A DNA stretch of 64,000 nt, taken from assembly GCF_022539315.1 (NCBI RefSeq), contig NC_066323.1, positions 10,033,219 to 10,097,218 on the forward strand. The letters are read 5' to 3'. A program made the translations under genes and the position numbers. This stretch comes from Serinus canaria (taxonomy: Eukaryota; Chordata; Aves; Passeriformes; Fringillidae). The notes below the pieces were generated by a model, which saw only the letters and a program-made list of their open reading frames with translations, searched no databases and was not told where the DNA came from. The first letter of the stretch is position 1; each line of letters begins with the position of its first letter. This document shows positions 26,547 to 37,808 of the stretch, piece by piece.

Positions 26547-27120
26547 TATAGGAAGAGGAAGATGCAAAGAGTGTGTCTGCCTGCCAGCAGCAGGGCTGCA
26601 GGAGATGGGCTGGCCTGGATTCTGGGCTCCAGTTCCAGCCCTCTGTGTGTCTTCTGCAGCAGGGAATCCCTGCTTTTGGACAGCTCTTGATGCTGTCTTT
26701 ATAGGGATCAAGAAGAGCTGGCATAGTTTAGCACATGAGGGAGGTGAATTGGATGGGATCCATTGCAAGGTTAGACACAGGCTGTTAATTAGTGCAAGTT
26801 TTGTGGTTGCCTGTGGTAGGTTTGAGATGTGACTTGGATCTGTGGAGCTGCTTGTTGGTGCCTTCAGGCTTTGTGGCACATCACCTTTTGCTGTGGAATC
26901 TGAGCATCCCTAAGCCATCTGCCAATGTTACTGAGCTGTGTAGCCATTTCCTGAAGCAGTGAGTGGTGAAGCTGAGCATTTAATGGTCAAATAATGTGTT
27001 GTGTCCTGTGCCACAAAACTGATGGGCAGAGCTAAGAGTATTGTGGAGTTCCTCCTGATCATCCATATCATGATGTGGGGAAATGCTGCTGAGTTAAAAT
27101 TTTCCCATTCTCTCTCCTAG

Positions 27121-27233
27121 GGGACTTTCTTCCTCCCCCACCCCCTCCTGTGGATGACCTTGGGAACATCACATCCTCACAAGGTGCCTTTCCCCCCCCA
27201 CCCCCTCTGGATGATGTTACTTACAATGTGCAG
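27121..27233 (+). CDS. LPP: LPP coding exon with the two Ena/VASP-binding proline motifs (internal exon A)
   Basis: LPP is a zyxin/TRIP6-family LIM scaffold at focal adhesions and cell-cell contacts that can shuttle to the nucleus. This exon is 113 bases: two bases finishing a split glycine codon, then 37 codons starting DFLPPPPPPVDD and ending FPPPPPLDDVTYNVQ. FLPPPPPP and FPPPPPL are ActA-like motifs of the type that bind EVH1 domains of Ena/VASP proteins. The acceptor is a pyrimidine tract ending CTCCTAG at 27120; the donor is CAG|GTAAGA at 27234. Against human LPP recalled from memory it matches residues 66-102 with no gap and about 23 of 37 identities. The proline motifs and the acidic residues after them are kept, while the linker between them and the residues before the final VQ differ. 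The exon ends in phase 0, matching exon B. Zyxin and TRIP6 fit less well because of the motif spacing and the exon that follows. Confidence 0.95.
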
Positions 27234-29640
27234 GTAAGAAGATAAGAATTTTGTCATTTGCGCAGAACTGATCCAGAAATTGTGGAAATGAATGAATGAT
27301 AATACTATGAGGGGGCAAAGTTCTGGTTAAAAATCATGGGTCAGGAATAACGAAGTCAGCTTTAGCAAGCTGTGTTTCCCAAGCAGGGAGAATTTCCATT
27401 CAAAACTTGCTGGGCTATTAAAGGATTTTTCCCATCCGGCTTGAATTAGAGGACTAATTGCCTGGTGTTGTTGTGATGGCGGATGGGAGTGGAACCTTTC
27501 CAGAATGAATTGTTTTCTGGAATGGCCATCTCCTTCCATGGACTGTGGAGAGACTTCAGGGCAGTAATCTGATCCTGAAAGTGCTTTGTTTAGATGCCTA
27601 AAATTAAGTGAAGCAAATAAGCCCTGGCCCAGGCTCCTGTGATGTAACTGAGACCCTTTTCACCCTCTTTTTGCTGGCTTGGATCTTCTAGATTGGCCAC
27701 CTGGATGAAAATGCGACTTCTCAGATGCATCAGGGGATCATGGCATGTCCATAGTGAATATGGACAGACCTCAAACACCTTTGCAAGATATGAACGCTTT
27801 TGTGCCAGTATTGCAGGTTTGCCTGGAGTGCCAGGTTTATGTTTGCTCAGGCACATTCTGGAGAAATGCATTTAGACTCCAGGACAAGGCAGACAAAGTG
27901 ATCAAGGAGTGAGGAGCTGATCTTCCCAGTGGAGACCAGAAGAGTTTGTCTTGTTAGCTGAGCAAAAGGAAGGCTGAGGATGGTCTGGTTGCAAATTTGA
28001 AATACACTTGGGGAATAAGCCTGTATTTCAGCTCTGTGTGGGTGTTGGTGCAGGAGCAGAAGAGGCTGAGCTTGCCAAAACTACCTTCGTGCTGGTGTTT
28101 AGAAATTTTCTATGCTCTGGGGCTCCAAATATCTGGAAGAGCCTTCTGTAAGAAGTCATGAGAACAAGATTGCATGGTCTAGGTTTGAGGCTCTTGAGAG
28201 TTGTGTAACCACATATCCACAGACGTGGGGCTGCTCTTGATGGCCCTGGAATATTATGCCAATCCTGTGTCCCTTGGTGGGTTTGAACATGAGAGTAGGC
28301 CAGCAGGCAGGCATTAAACAGAATTCAAAGGACCTGACTTAGTTTCTGACCCTCTCATCAGCTCTAGACTCACTTTGTCTGCCTTGTGCCTTGGGAAAAA
28401 CAAAATATTCCCCTCCCTCATGGGATTACTGGGATCTCTTGCCCATGGCAAGGTGTTCAGATGCTATGGCAAAGCCTCAGGCTTTCCTGCAATGGGCTCA
28501 GTGTTGGAAGCAGCCTTTGAGCAGGAAGGGGTTAATGGGGATTGTGTTCTCCTTTGCCAGGAAAGGCTGCAGCAGTCATGGACATTGCCAAGTGCAGAGC
28601 ATGGCTATTCCCAGCCTTGGGGGAATGAAGTAATTCCCCAGCAAGTGTTGTTCTGCCTTTTATCTCTCTGAGAAGAGTGGCCCCCGTGGGAGCAGCAGAG
28701 CGCCCTGGGAAGCCCTGGAGCAGCAGGCTCCTGGCAGAGGCAGGGCACTGCCTGCATGGTGCCTGCACAGGAGCCTGGGCAGCAGGAAGGGGTCGTGGTG
28801 CCCCACAGGATTCCCTAGGGGCGGGCTTCCCCCTTCCCAGGTCACCCAAGGAGAGGGACTGGTGTGTTTATTGAAAGGAACTCCCTCCTGTCATGGCTCC
28901 AAAAGTGTCCCTGAGCCACTTGAGGCTGTCACAGGGATGTGCCCCTTGGTAGAACCACTCAGCAGCACAGCTCTTCCCTCTGAACTCATGGAATTGCTAT
29001 TTGTCACACCCTTTCTCTTTGGCTTTGGGAAACTGGAGCTTTTGGGACTGGAGCGGTGTTCAGTGTGGGGTTTTAGCAAGAGCTTGGCTAGAGCAGTATT
29101 CCTTTGCCTGGTGTCCTGCTCGGAAAAAGGTGAGCCTAGCAGTTGTACCTGAGCAGGCCTGCCTGTCACCATCCCAAATGTACTCCTAGGCAGCAAACAG
29201 GGCTCCCTGCCTTTCCCTGTCTTTGATCTGTGATCAGAGAGGTCACCTATTCCTCTCCCTTTTCCCTTCCATTTTCTGTAGGAGATCAGGAGCAGGCAAA
29301 AGTCAGGGCTAAAGTCAGGAGCCAGCAGGGTTTTGTGTTGCAAGATCAGCTCCTTATCTTTCAGGAGCAGCAAAAGTCATGCTGAAACAAGATGTAAAGC
29401 CCAAGAGAGGAGGAAAAGGGCAGGTGGTGCTGGAGAAAGCTGCCCAATGCCTTTGTGCATCAAACAGTCATTTTCTCAACTCTGGACAGGCGTTCTTGTG
29501 CTAAAGGACCAGAATTAATTGTGACTGTGTTCCTTCTGCTGTGAGGACATGGTTGTCTGGAATCAGGGATCTCATGACCATGTGTTGTATTGGGCTCCAA
29601 GAGGCTGATTTTGCTCTCCAATGCCAGACCATTTAATTTC

Positions 29641-29668
29641 ATGCCTCAGCTTCCCCATTGCTAAATGT
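29641..29668 (-). mobile_element. Possible short MIR-like core, antisense
   Basis: ATGCCTCAGCTTCCCCATTG followed by CTAAATGT resembles the most conserved reverse MIR block (TGCCTCAGTTTCCCCATCTG then TAAAATG). Very short; could be chance. Confidence 0.3.
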
Positions 29669-30316
29669 AAGCACTGGAACAGCAGACCCAGTTCCTGAGC
29701 ATTGCCCAGACCTGAGGCTGCTGTCTGGGTGCTCTGGCCCCTGTGGACCTGGTGAGAGCCCTCCAGATTTACTCCAGAGTTTGAAATTCCTCTGTTCCAT
29801 CAAATCAGCCATTTTACATCAGAAATTTCTCTCTGGATAGTGCAGTGCTGATGACAGCTTATGAAGTATGTGTGCTGTGGGGCTCCAGGTAAAGCTTTTT
29901 ATACTAGGTGTTAAGGTGATGAGGACAGCAGGATAAATGTTTAGTTTATTATCAGTTTGTGTGTTACTGTTACCAGAGGGCTGAAAGCTGCACAGCTTAT
30001 TACAGTTCAAGCTGCAGCTTAAGAGCAGCAGTTAAAATAATACCCAGTTTTTCATAGACCTGTTTATCTCTGGATCTCTATTTGGACAGTGGAACTGGCC
30101 ACTTAGGATCAGATCCAAAAAGGTACTTTAGTATCTGACTTATGCTCTGATGGAAATTAGAGGAGGGCTGGATCATAAAATACCTTTGTGATAGATCTGG
30201 CATTTTCTTGCAATTTCTGTTTTCCCATCTAGATCCGTCATATTCGGATTCACAGCAGGGGTGTGGGGAGGAAAGGGGAAGGAAATTTAAACTCTTCTCT
30301 TATTAACTGGAATGAC

Positions 30317-30333
30317 TTTTTTTTTTTTTTTTT
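30317..30333. repeat. 17-base poly-T tract
   Basis: Uninterrupted T run in an AT-rich part of the intron between exons A and B. Confidence 0.9.
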
Positions 30334-31232
30334 GGAATAAAAATAAAAGGAAAGAAAAGGCAATATTTATTTTTGAAAGAGTATGTTTGGGCTGGGGGAG
30401 AGTTGTGTTGGGAAGTTCCCCTTTGGCTGCAGCGGGGGAAGGCAAGGACTTGTTCCCAGAATGGTGGTGAGGGCGTGGTGGTGGCGTGTTTGACAAATAA
30501 GGACATGAGCAAAGAGCCTTTTGCCACGTTGGCCTGGGCTCAGTTTGAAAGAGAAAGAAAAAAAAAATTTTGGACGGGAAGAAAAATGAAATCACTGTTT
30601 GTCAAAGGGAAATAGATAGATCTGGGAGGGAGGGAGGCAGATTTTTATTATGTTTTTGCCTTCTAGTTTCTAAACAGGCATCTGCCCAGGCCAGGGAAAG
30701 CCAAAGTGAGAAATTCTCATCTGCTGCCTCTCAAGCACCCTGTTTGCTCTCAGAGAGGGACCCTCACTCGTGGCTCTGGCAATTCCTTCCTTCCTTGCCA
30801 GGCAGGGCTGCCCAGCTGTGTGGAAAGCCTGTCCCTGTCCCAGGCCCTGTCCTCATGAAGGCTGTCTCAGGAGTCATGGGTGCTATGGCTTTGAAATGAC
30901 TGGTTCTTTTAAAGGGGAGAGTCAGAGCTCAGCATTTCATGTTGGGGCAGGATCTGGGTGGCTCAAAGCAGATGTGACCCTCAGCTGCCAGCTTGCCAAG
31001 GGCCACCTTGGGAGAACATCCATTTAGAGATCTCTATTAATTACCTGCACGTGCTGCATCTGCAGATGGGTCTGGTTTTCTTTTGGGATCTGAGATGCTG
31101 CCACAGCATGGGAAGAAGAGGATTGTGTTGAGCTGGGATGGCGCCTCTTTCCCAGCAACCCCCAGCTGTTATCAGTGTGGTTTTTATTGACAGGCCACAA
31201 AACACTTGACAAAAGAAATACCACTCTCTTCC

Positions 31233-31340
31233 TGATAAGGAAGCTGGAGCAGGGAAAGTGCTTTGCCTAGGTCATCAGGCTGACCAGTAGCAGGCTAAAA
31301 ATAAGACTGAGATCTCCTGTGTCCCAGAGCAATTCTGCCT
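31233..31340 (+). mobile_element. MIR-like ancient SINE relic
   Basis: The segment has the order of a MIR core and 3' part in sense orientation: GATAAGGAAGCTGGAGCAGG, GAAAGTGCTTTGCCTAGGTC, ATCAGGCTGACCAGTAGCAG, then GAGATCTCCTGTGTCCCAGA. Typical MIR has a GAGGAAACTGAGGC block, a TTGCCCAAGGTCAC block and an AGTAAGTGGCAGAGC block in that order. The match is by eye only and divergence is large. Confidence 0.5.
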
Positions 31341-31719
31341 GTTACATCCCAGAACCTCATTACTGTAATAACTGCAGATTAATGACTAAACACCCTCAGT
31401 GCCTGAACATATGAACAATTTGAGATGTATCAAAGCAGATGTGAAGAAGTGGCTTTAGGTTGGGGGTTAAAGTGAAGAAAAAATAGGACTTTGAACAGTT
31501 GCTTGAAGTGCAATATAAAGAATTTTAATATACCAGTTCTTGTTAAAACCATCTATGTTTGGAGGGGCTGCAGGGCTGCAGCTACATGGGCAGGGAACTA
31601 TGCCCACATTCAGACCTACTGAACTCTCCAGTGGTATCGTCCTGTTGAGATGTGCAGAAAATCAGCCAAAGAGCTCAAATTCCTCTGGCCAAGGAGTTTT
31701 GGAGGGGGAGAAGCTGCAG

Positions 31720-31937
31720 CGCGTTTTGGAGGCGTGTGCGCCTTCCTCCGCGAGGCTGTTGGGAGGAGACTGTCGAGACTGTCTCACTGCTCCTCAGAGC
31801 TGGGAGAGGGTGGGAATGTGTTGATAGGTGTGAGAAGCGAGAGCCTCGTCCTTGCTGGGGAGAGGCTGCCAGGTGTTTCGCGTCTGACTCCGCTCCCCGT
31901 GAGTGGTGGCGGCGCTGCCTCTGTGGGCTCTGACTCA
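31720..31937. promoter_or_regulatory. Small intronic CpG island, candidate alternative promoter or enhancer
   Basis: There are 15 CpGs in 195 bases (31720-31914), the densest cluster in the window, followed by a perfect AP-1 site TGACTCA at 31931-31937. The sequence lies in the intron between exons A and B. A transcript starting here could only encode a shortened LPP lacking the first VASP-binding motifs. An open frame of 118 codons crosses it but has no recognisable protein. The role is inferred from composition only. Confidence 0.35.
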
Positions 31938-32815
31938 CTGGCTGAAGGAACAGCCAGGACACAGGAACTGGTTTTGGTTTTTTGGGGTTTTTTTTGGTTT
32001 TTTTAAAAGTTTATTTCTGAATTTTGGGTGCCCATCTTGGCAAATAGCTGGGGAGGAAAGAGCATGAATTTTGGCATTGGGGGTTGCTGCCTTAAATAGC
32101 TCATCTGTTCAGTGGCTGGGCTCTGCCTGCTGGTGCTGGGCTTGCTTTAAATCACCTGCCTTTAAATGTGTGGAGAAGCTGAAAAGGCCAAAGAGAGCAG
32201 AACATGTGTTCAGCCTCCCTCTAGTGCTAGATTTTGTTAATCATCAGGATTAGTGGCCTGGTTGTAGGTGCTTGCTGGCAAGGAATGTTGGTACCACAGG
32301 GCAGCTCTCGCTGCTGGTGGGGCTGCCTGACTCCAGGAGGGATTAGTAACTCCCAGAAACTCTGTAAATAAAGCCACAGTCTGTGTGCATTGCTTGCCAT
32401 TCAAGCTTCTGCAGATTTCTGTGACTTCTAACCTGATTTATTAAAATCCATGCGATAATCATCTGCCTTTTATCTAAATTGAAGCTGTGTCCAACAGGAT
32501 AAATAAATTACCTGGTAATGTTAACCCTTTTACTCAAACCTTGGCTTTGCAGGAATGCTTTTTATCTGTTTCTTTCCTGCCTTCCTCATGTGTTTAAGAA
32601 ACAGGAATGTGCTGTGCTCTAAGTTATATTTAAACAAATAACATGTATGTTCTCTGAATATTTAAATGCTCACTGGGTCTCTACAAGTCAATATATGTTT
32701 GCCCTACAATAGGGGGATTTAGGTTCTAGGGTGAGAAAAATCAGTAATTTAACATCTGTATATGTTGATGAATATTGGGATGCATGAGAAATAAAATGCA
32801 TGCATTTCTTATAAA

Positions 32816-32831
32816 TGTGTATATATATATT
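32816..32831. repeat. Short TG/TA dinucleotide tract
   Basis: TGTGTATATATATATTT, a short compound alternating purine-pyrimidine run. Confidence 0.8.
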
Positions 32832-35800
32832 TACACTCTATAGATATATGTATGAGAAATGATCCAGGATCACAAGAGAAAAGGAACACTGAGCACTTCT
32901 TTCAGGCAGCTCTTGATGCATCCCATCTTATACACGTTTATTTTACAGTGCCAAACCACATTCTATTTTAAATCTTTAATGAACCTCTGTTCCCATCCAT
33001 GTAACTTTCCAATTCTTACTCTCTTCAGAACAGACAAAGATGCTTATTATAAACCACAAATTTTACTGAAAGGATAAACTGGAAAAGTTTTAATTGTGCA
33101 GTCTGAGCCTGCCATTCATCTCCCTGCCTGGCTATTAATATCTTGGCAACGTTATAATGCAGCACAGCCTTTAATAGCTGAACCTCTCGGCAAGGACTAC
33201 AAAGTAAGCAAGGACCCAAACAGTTAACTGTGCTCATTATTTTCATCATGCTTATTACTGTGTTATTTAATGTATTTGTTATGTTATTGTTTAATACAGT
33301 CACCCAGCACACAGGATGTGCCAGGACCTGCACACTTGTGCCTTCTTTTGCAGGGGAACTCTGTGGCTGAGGCTGGGAGATGCTTTCAGAGATGAGACAG
33401 GGCAGCTTTTGGTAATCTGCCATACAGCAGGTGATGAGGTGAAGGAACAGAAGAAAGCAAAAGCCTGGTACAGAGCACGTGTAAATATGGGTATGGGACC
33501 TACTAACAAGTTGTGAGAGGAAACAGAAAGGTCAGAAATGTTGCTGCACACATGTGCCAGCTTGGGTCCAGACAGAAGCCTGGGCTCCCCCAGTGCTGTT
33601 CCCAAGACTATAAACCCTGGTGGGCATCTCCTTGGTCCTGTGGACATCTCTGTGAGACACTGGCACACTGAAAATGATGGACTCAGCTGCAGCAGGCACC
33701 TGCAGAGAGTTTAATCTGTAACCTGGATTACACCCATGGGTAATAGAGACATGAATGTGGAAAGTAAAAGTGGAGACATGGAGAGCATGCAGAAAAGCAG
33801 GCAATTTTATTCTGGCAGAGTTTGGCTGGTGACAGACCAAAAGCAAGCAAATACATAATTGTATCTAAGGTAGAATTATTTAAGCAGAGGGAAAATAAAA
33901 AGATAATGAAGATGTGGGGATTCTCCTATCAAAGCAGATGAGCTGTGTGATGTGACAGAGTGAGATAACATGACCAATGCAGAAGAATTTTTCATTCTTC
34001 CCATATCTGAGTGTTATTCAAGTCTGCTGTTGAGTTACCAGGTCCTAGGAAAAAATCTCTTGCAAGATGGGTTGCTCTTGTCCCCGATCCTGGGTAGCCT
34101 GTGTTGCATTCAGGAACTATAATGCAGCAGCAAGACTAAAACAGACTGTCAGTAACAAGAAAGAATGCTAAAAACTGCAGCTGATAAATTATTATGCCTC
34201 TTTTTTGAAGCTGGCTGGGATTGGAAAAGGTGGCTTAGAAAGTCAGTCTTTCCATGCATCTTGGGCATAGTGGTAGTCTGGAATGAGACAGAGCAGAGTC
34301 AGATTCCCACCTTGGGTCTGGTGCTTTAAGTACTTTGATGCTGTGCAGTGTAGAAAGGAGCTTTGGCCAAACAAGATAAAAGGAAATAGAACTCTAGTGC
34401 TTGAGGAATCCAGTTGTGGCCTATTGGGTTTAGAGCCCTGGAGTTTTTCAAAGAGTAGGGCAAACTTCATCCTATTTTTGATGAAAGTTTTATCTGGCAG
34501 CAATGAGATGTGGTTATGGAGAAGTTGTGAGAGCATCTAATTTCCAAGAATGGAAGTGGCTGAAATGCAGGTTCCTGTCTCTGTTTTTCAGTTTCCATCA
34601 CTGGTGAAAAACAGCTTCAGCTGCCATGAAGGGTGGTTTTGTTGTTAGAAAATGTTGCCTCTGTGAGGAGTGTGTGGCACAGTGACTGAGCAAGCTGGAA
34701 GATGGTAGAAATACCAGGGACAAATGTTGCAGCCAGAGCTGAAGGAATTTGTTCCAGACGTGATTTTAAGTGTCTGCTACCTTAAAACTCCATCTTTGAA
34801 GGACCATTCTCCACAATTGTATTTTCCAGTTTGATTTGCTGATTAAAATGCAGGATGTTGATTAGCTTTAACACACAGCAGGTAAGGAGAAGCATCTGGA
34901 AAACATCATGTGACAGCTTTAGTATTGGTTTTAATGGTGAGAGAAGTAAAATATAAATGTTTGGGAAAGCTGTTGCAACTCCCAAGTGTTGCTGAAGCCA
35001 GTAAGCAACAAAGGTGCTTTACAAACTCCTTTCATTCAGCAGTCCCGAGGCACAGCTCCTTCCCTCTCCATCTCCACATTTCTCTTTTGCCATGGAAACT
35101 GTCTCACGTCTTGTCACATTAAAGGTCTGGCCTTCCTCCTCAGCTCCTGAGTTGCTTGTCCCTTCCTCCCCCTCTCTGTGTCTCTGCAAACCCCTCCAGT
35201 TCAGCCCTGCAGTTCCCTCTCTGTGTGTTCCTGCAGGGTGCCACTGCTGAGGTCTGCAGATACCTGGGTCTCCCACGGGCAGTGGTAGGGCTGCTTCAGG
35301 GAGCAGCTGTGGTCACTTCTGAGGTGACCTTCTTAAAGACACTTAGGTAAGGAACACACTTTCAGGGCAGAAGTCTGGTTTCTGTGGTGTGTTGACCCCA
35401 GCAGAACTACAGTTACATGCTGTTTTCCTGAGGTCTAATATGTGCTTTTCTGAAGCATGAATTCTAATTGAAAGACATCACTTTACATTCATTTATCTGT
35501 ATGTGGACAGTATCACACTGCGGAGCTCCCCCAGGAGGGATTTGCACAGTGGATTCCATTTTAGGGCAGCACAAATTATTGTTCAGCTTTCTATGTGATT
35601 TGGGTCCCTTTTCTTCAGCTGAGGTTCCCTCTTAGAGATGTGTAGAATGTAAGGTGTCCGAAAAAGACAGTTGTTGTTAAAAAAGAAATAAAACCCCATG
35701 GTCAGCCAGCCAAATCCAATACCTGACACACATCTGGCAGCCCTGAAGGGAATGTAGAAGTGAGCCTAATGGTTTGGAAAATGAGATTGCAAATTTCATG

Positions 35801-37678
35801 AAGGCAAGAATCTTCTTCAGTGAATCAGACTGTGGGGTTTGCCCAGCTGAGACATGCCTGCCCCATGAACTGCAGCCCCTGACCACCCCAAAAATGTGTA
35901 GACTGAGGCAGAGTTCAGATTTTCCTCTTCTCAGCTTGGAGACATACAGTAGATTTTTAGCATGATTCATTTCCTCAGAAGCCAAACCCAAGCCATTGAC
36001 TTCCATGTAGTTTTATACATCCATTTTGCTGACATTTTGCCAGGTTCTCTGGGAATCCTTGCAAATATTTTGGCACTCACCCCTTCCTATTACAGCAAAA
36101 CAAGCAAACAAATTCAGAAATATGTTATATGTTTAATTTCTGGATCTAGTTCTTACTCAGGCTGTGAAAATTGACCAGCCAGTTTTAATTTTACTTTTTT
36201 CCTCATTGGTGATTTCCTAATAGTTTCACAGCCCATGCTCAGGAATGCTTTCTCATATTCTGAGAAGCTTGGCTGTATGCTCAAACTTCATTAAAGTTGA
36301 TAGAACTTAAGCACACGTGTAAAATTAAGCATATGCTTATGTTTTATACAGTCTTTTTGCAGGTGACACAAACAGCTGCATATGGGTTTCCAATATGTGA
36401 TTAAATTCCAAAAGGAGTTTTTAAAAACAGTTTTAGTCAACCTTAATTTTCTGAAATTGGTAGCTTTAACAAAACCTATCTTTTTTGATTTAAATTGCCC
36501 GAGACGTGTGCCTTTTAAAAAGCTCTTTATTTAACTGTCACAATATGCAGTCTTGTGTGGGATAGAGTTTGTTCATGTAAATTTAATTTCCAGTTAAACT
36601 GGTGCAAACACAAAATGATGTCAGTAGATCTTTATGGACTGGCAGAGCTGTTTCTTTCTCGCCTCTGCCGAGGTGGGGGCCAGGCAGAGCCATTAAATTG
36701 TCAGCTGTGCCCTTCTGCCTATTGCAGATCATAAAGCTTTGCCTGGTCACCCAGGGAGACCAAAGGCATCCAGCCTTGATCCACAGACATCATGAGGTGG
36801 AGAAATCTTGGAAGTTTGTTTTAACATTTAATTTCCAGCAGTATTACACATAAATGAGTATATCTCTTATTTCTAAATGGAATTTCCCTAGCTTTGGCTT
36901 CCTGACTGCTGTGTGGTTTTTTCTGTTTTGCTAGATTGGACAGTCTTGTGATATCTGGCATTTTCATTCTGTGAAACTGTTCAGTTATTGCTATTGAGCT
37001 ACTCAATCTCCTTCATAGGTGAAATCAAGTGAGTTCTCTATGTGTCTCCTTTTCAGCTGTTTTCTGCTTTTTTGGGGCATCTCAAATTCCTAAGCTACTG
37101 CCTCCCATGCTGGACACAGTATGTCAGACTCACCAAGAGTGTTGAAAGAAGTAAAATCACCTTCAGCTCTGTGCTTTCCTTGTGCCTGGTGGGAGATGGT
37201 GTTTGGTGTGGTTTTCCCCTCTGCATATAAATTCAGAGTCATGGGGCTGGGTGTGCCAGATTGCTTTGTGTGCAGGTGTGTGCAATTTGTGGCTTGTCAG
37301 ACACATGCCATGCTGTCCCAGGCATCCTCCTCTTACCTCTTTTCTTATGCCAGAAAAGAAAAGATGAAGATCAGGACTTGGCTAGGATGTGAAGATGCAG
37401 GGAGTCTCTGCTCTTTCATATCACCAATGAATCTTTTAAAATGTAACATTCATGTCATATGAGTCAGTGGGAAGGTCTTCCGTTATTGCAGGGGACACCT
37501 AATGAGCTATTTGGTTTCTCCATTGATTAAACTTTGCAGCTGAGTTGGGGTAATTGGCTGCTCTTTGGTTATGGTTCCCCTTGGAGGCAGATGATGAAAT
37601 ATCCTCTACGTTCTCCTATTTCTCAGTTTTTTTGTAAGCAGCAATGCTCTGTGGGGAACATCAGCTCTGCTTGATGGC

Positions 37679-37808
37679 TAATTAGACATTAATTTCTGAC
37701 GATATTGGAGCAGATTTTAAGTTGGTGGGGGAGTGGCAAAGAAAGGGGAAACTTTTAACAGTCACCATAATTGTCAATAATGAGTCCTAATGTAATTGCA
37801 TTAATTAA
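37679..37808. promoter_or_regulatory. AT-rich cluster of homeodomain-type sites, candidate enhancer
   Basis: TAATTA at 37679, ATTAAT at 37688, then TAATTGCATTA at 37793-37803 (two opposed TAAT cores three bases apart, the spacing bound by paired-type homeodomain dimers, though the centre is not ideal) running into TTAATTAA at 37801-37808. Density of such cores is above what the neighbouring DNA shows. No conservation data are available here. Confidence 0.22.

Larger units (their letters stand above)
1..27120 (+). other. LPP: LPP intron, 3' portion (upstream of exon A)
   Basis: The intron enters from outside the window and ends at the AG before exon A. It splits a glycine codon after its first base. 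I found no exon encoding the LPP amino terminus (MSHPSWLPPK in human), so the start codon lies further upstream. Contents I can name are CR1 fragments at 495, 15383 and 18004, a CpG-rich islet at about 6510-6670, a 15-base tandem repeat at 1098, a 31-base tandem duplication at 26481, a 14-base palindrome at 4696, T and G tracts at 13020 and 14282, a 21-base T run at 21122 and an (AAT)6 run at 24352. Stretches such as 2000-4600, 7200-9300, 9500-12900 and 16000-17900 are ordinary moderately AT-rich DNA in which I see no gene. Confidence 0.9.

Noticed and set aside
31650..32006. 118-codon plus-strand frame across the CpG islet
   Set aside because: CpG-rich DNA has fewer stop codons, which explains the frame; no homology recognised and it ends in a G/T simple-sequence run.
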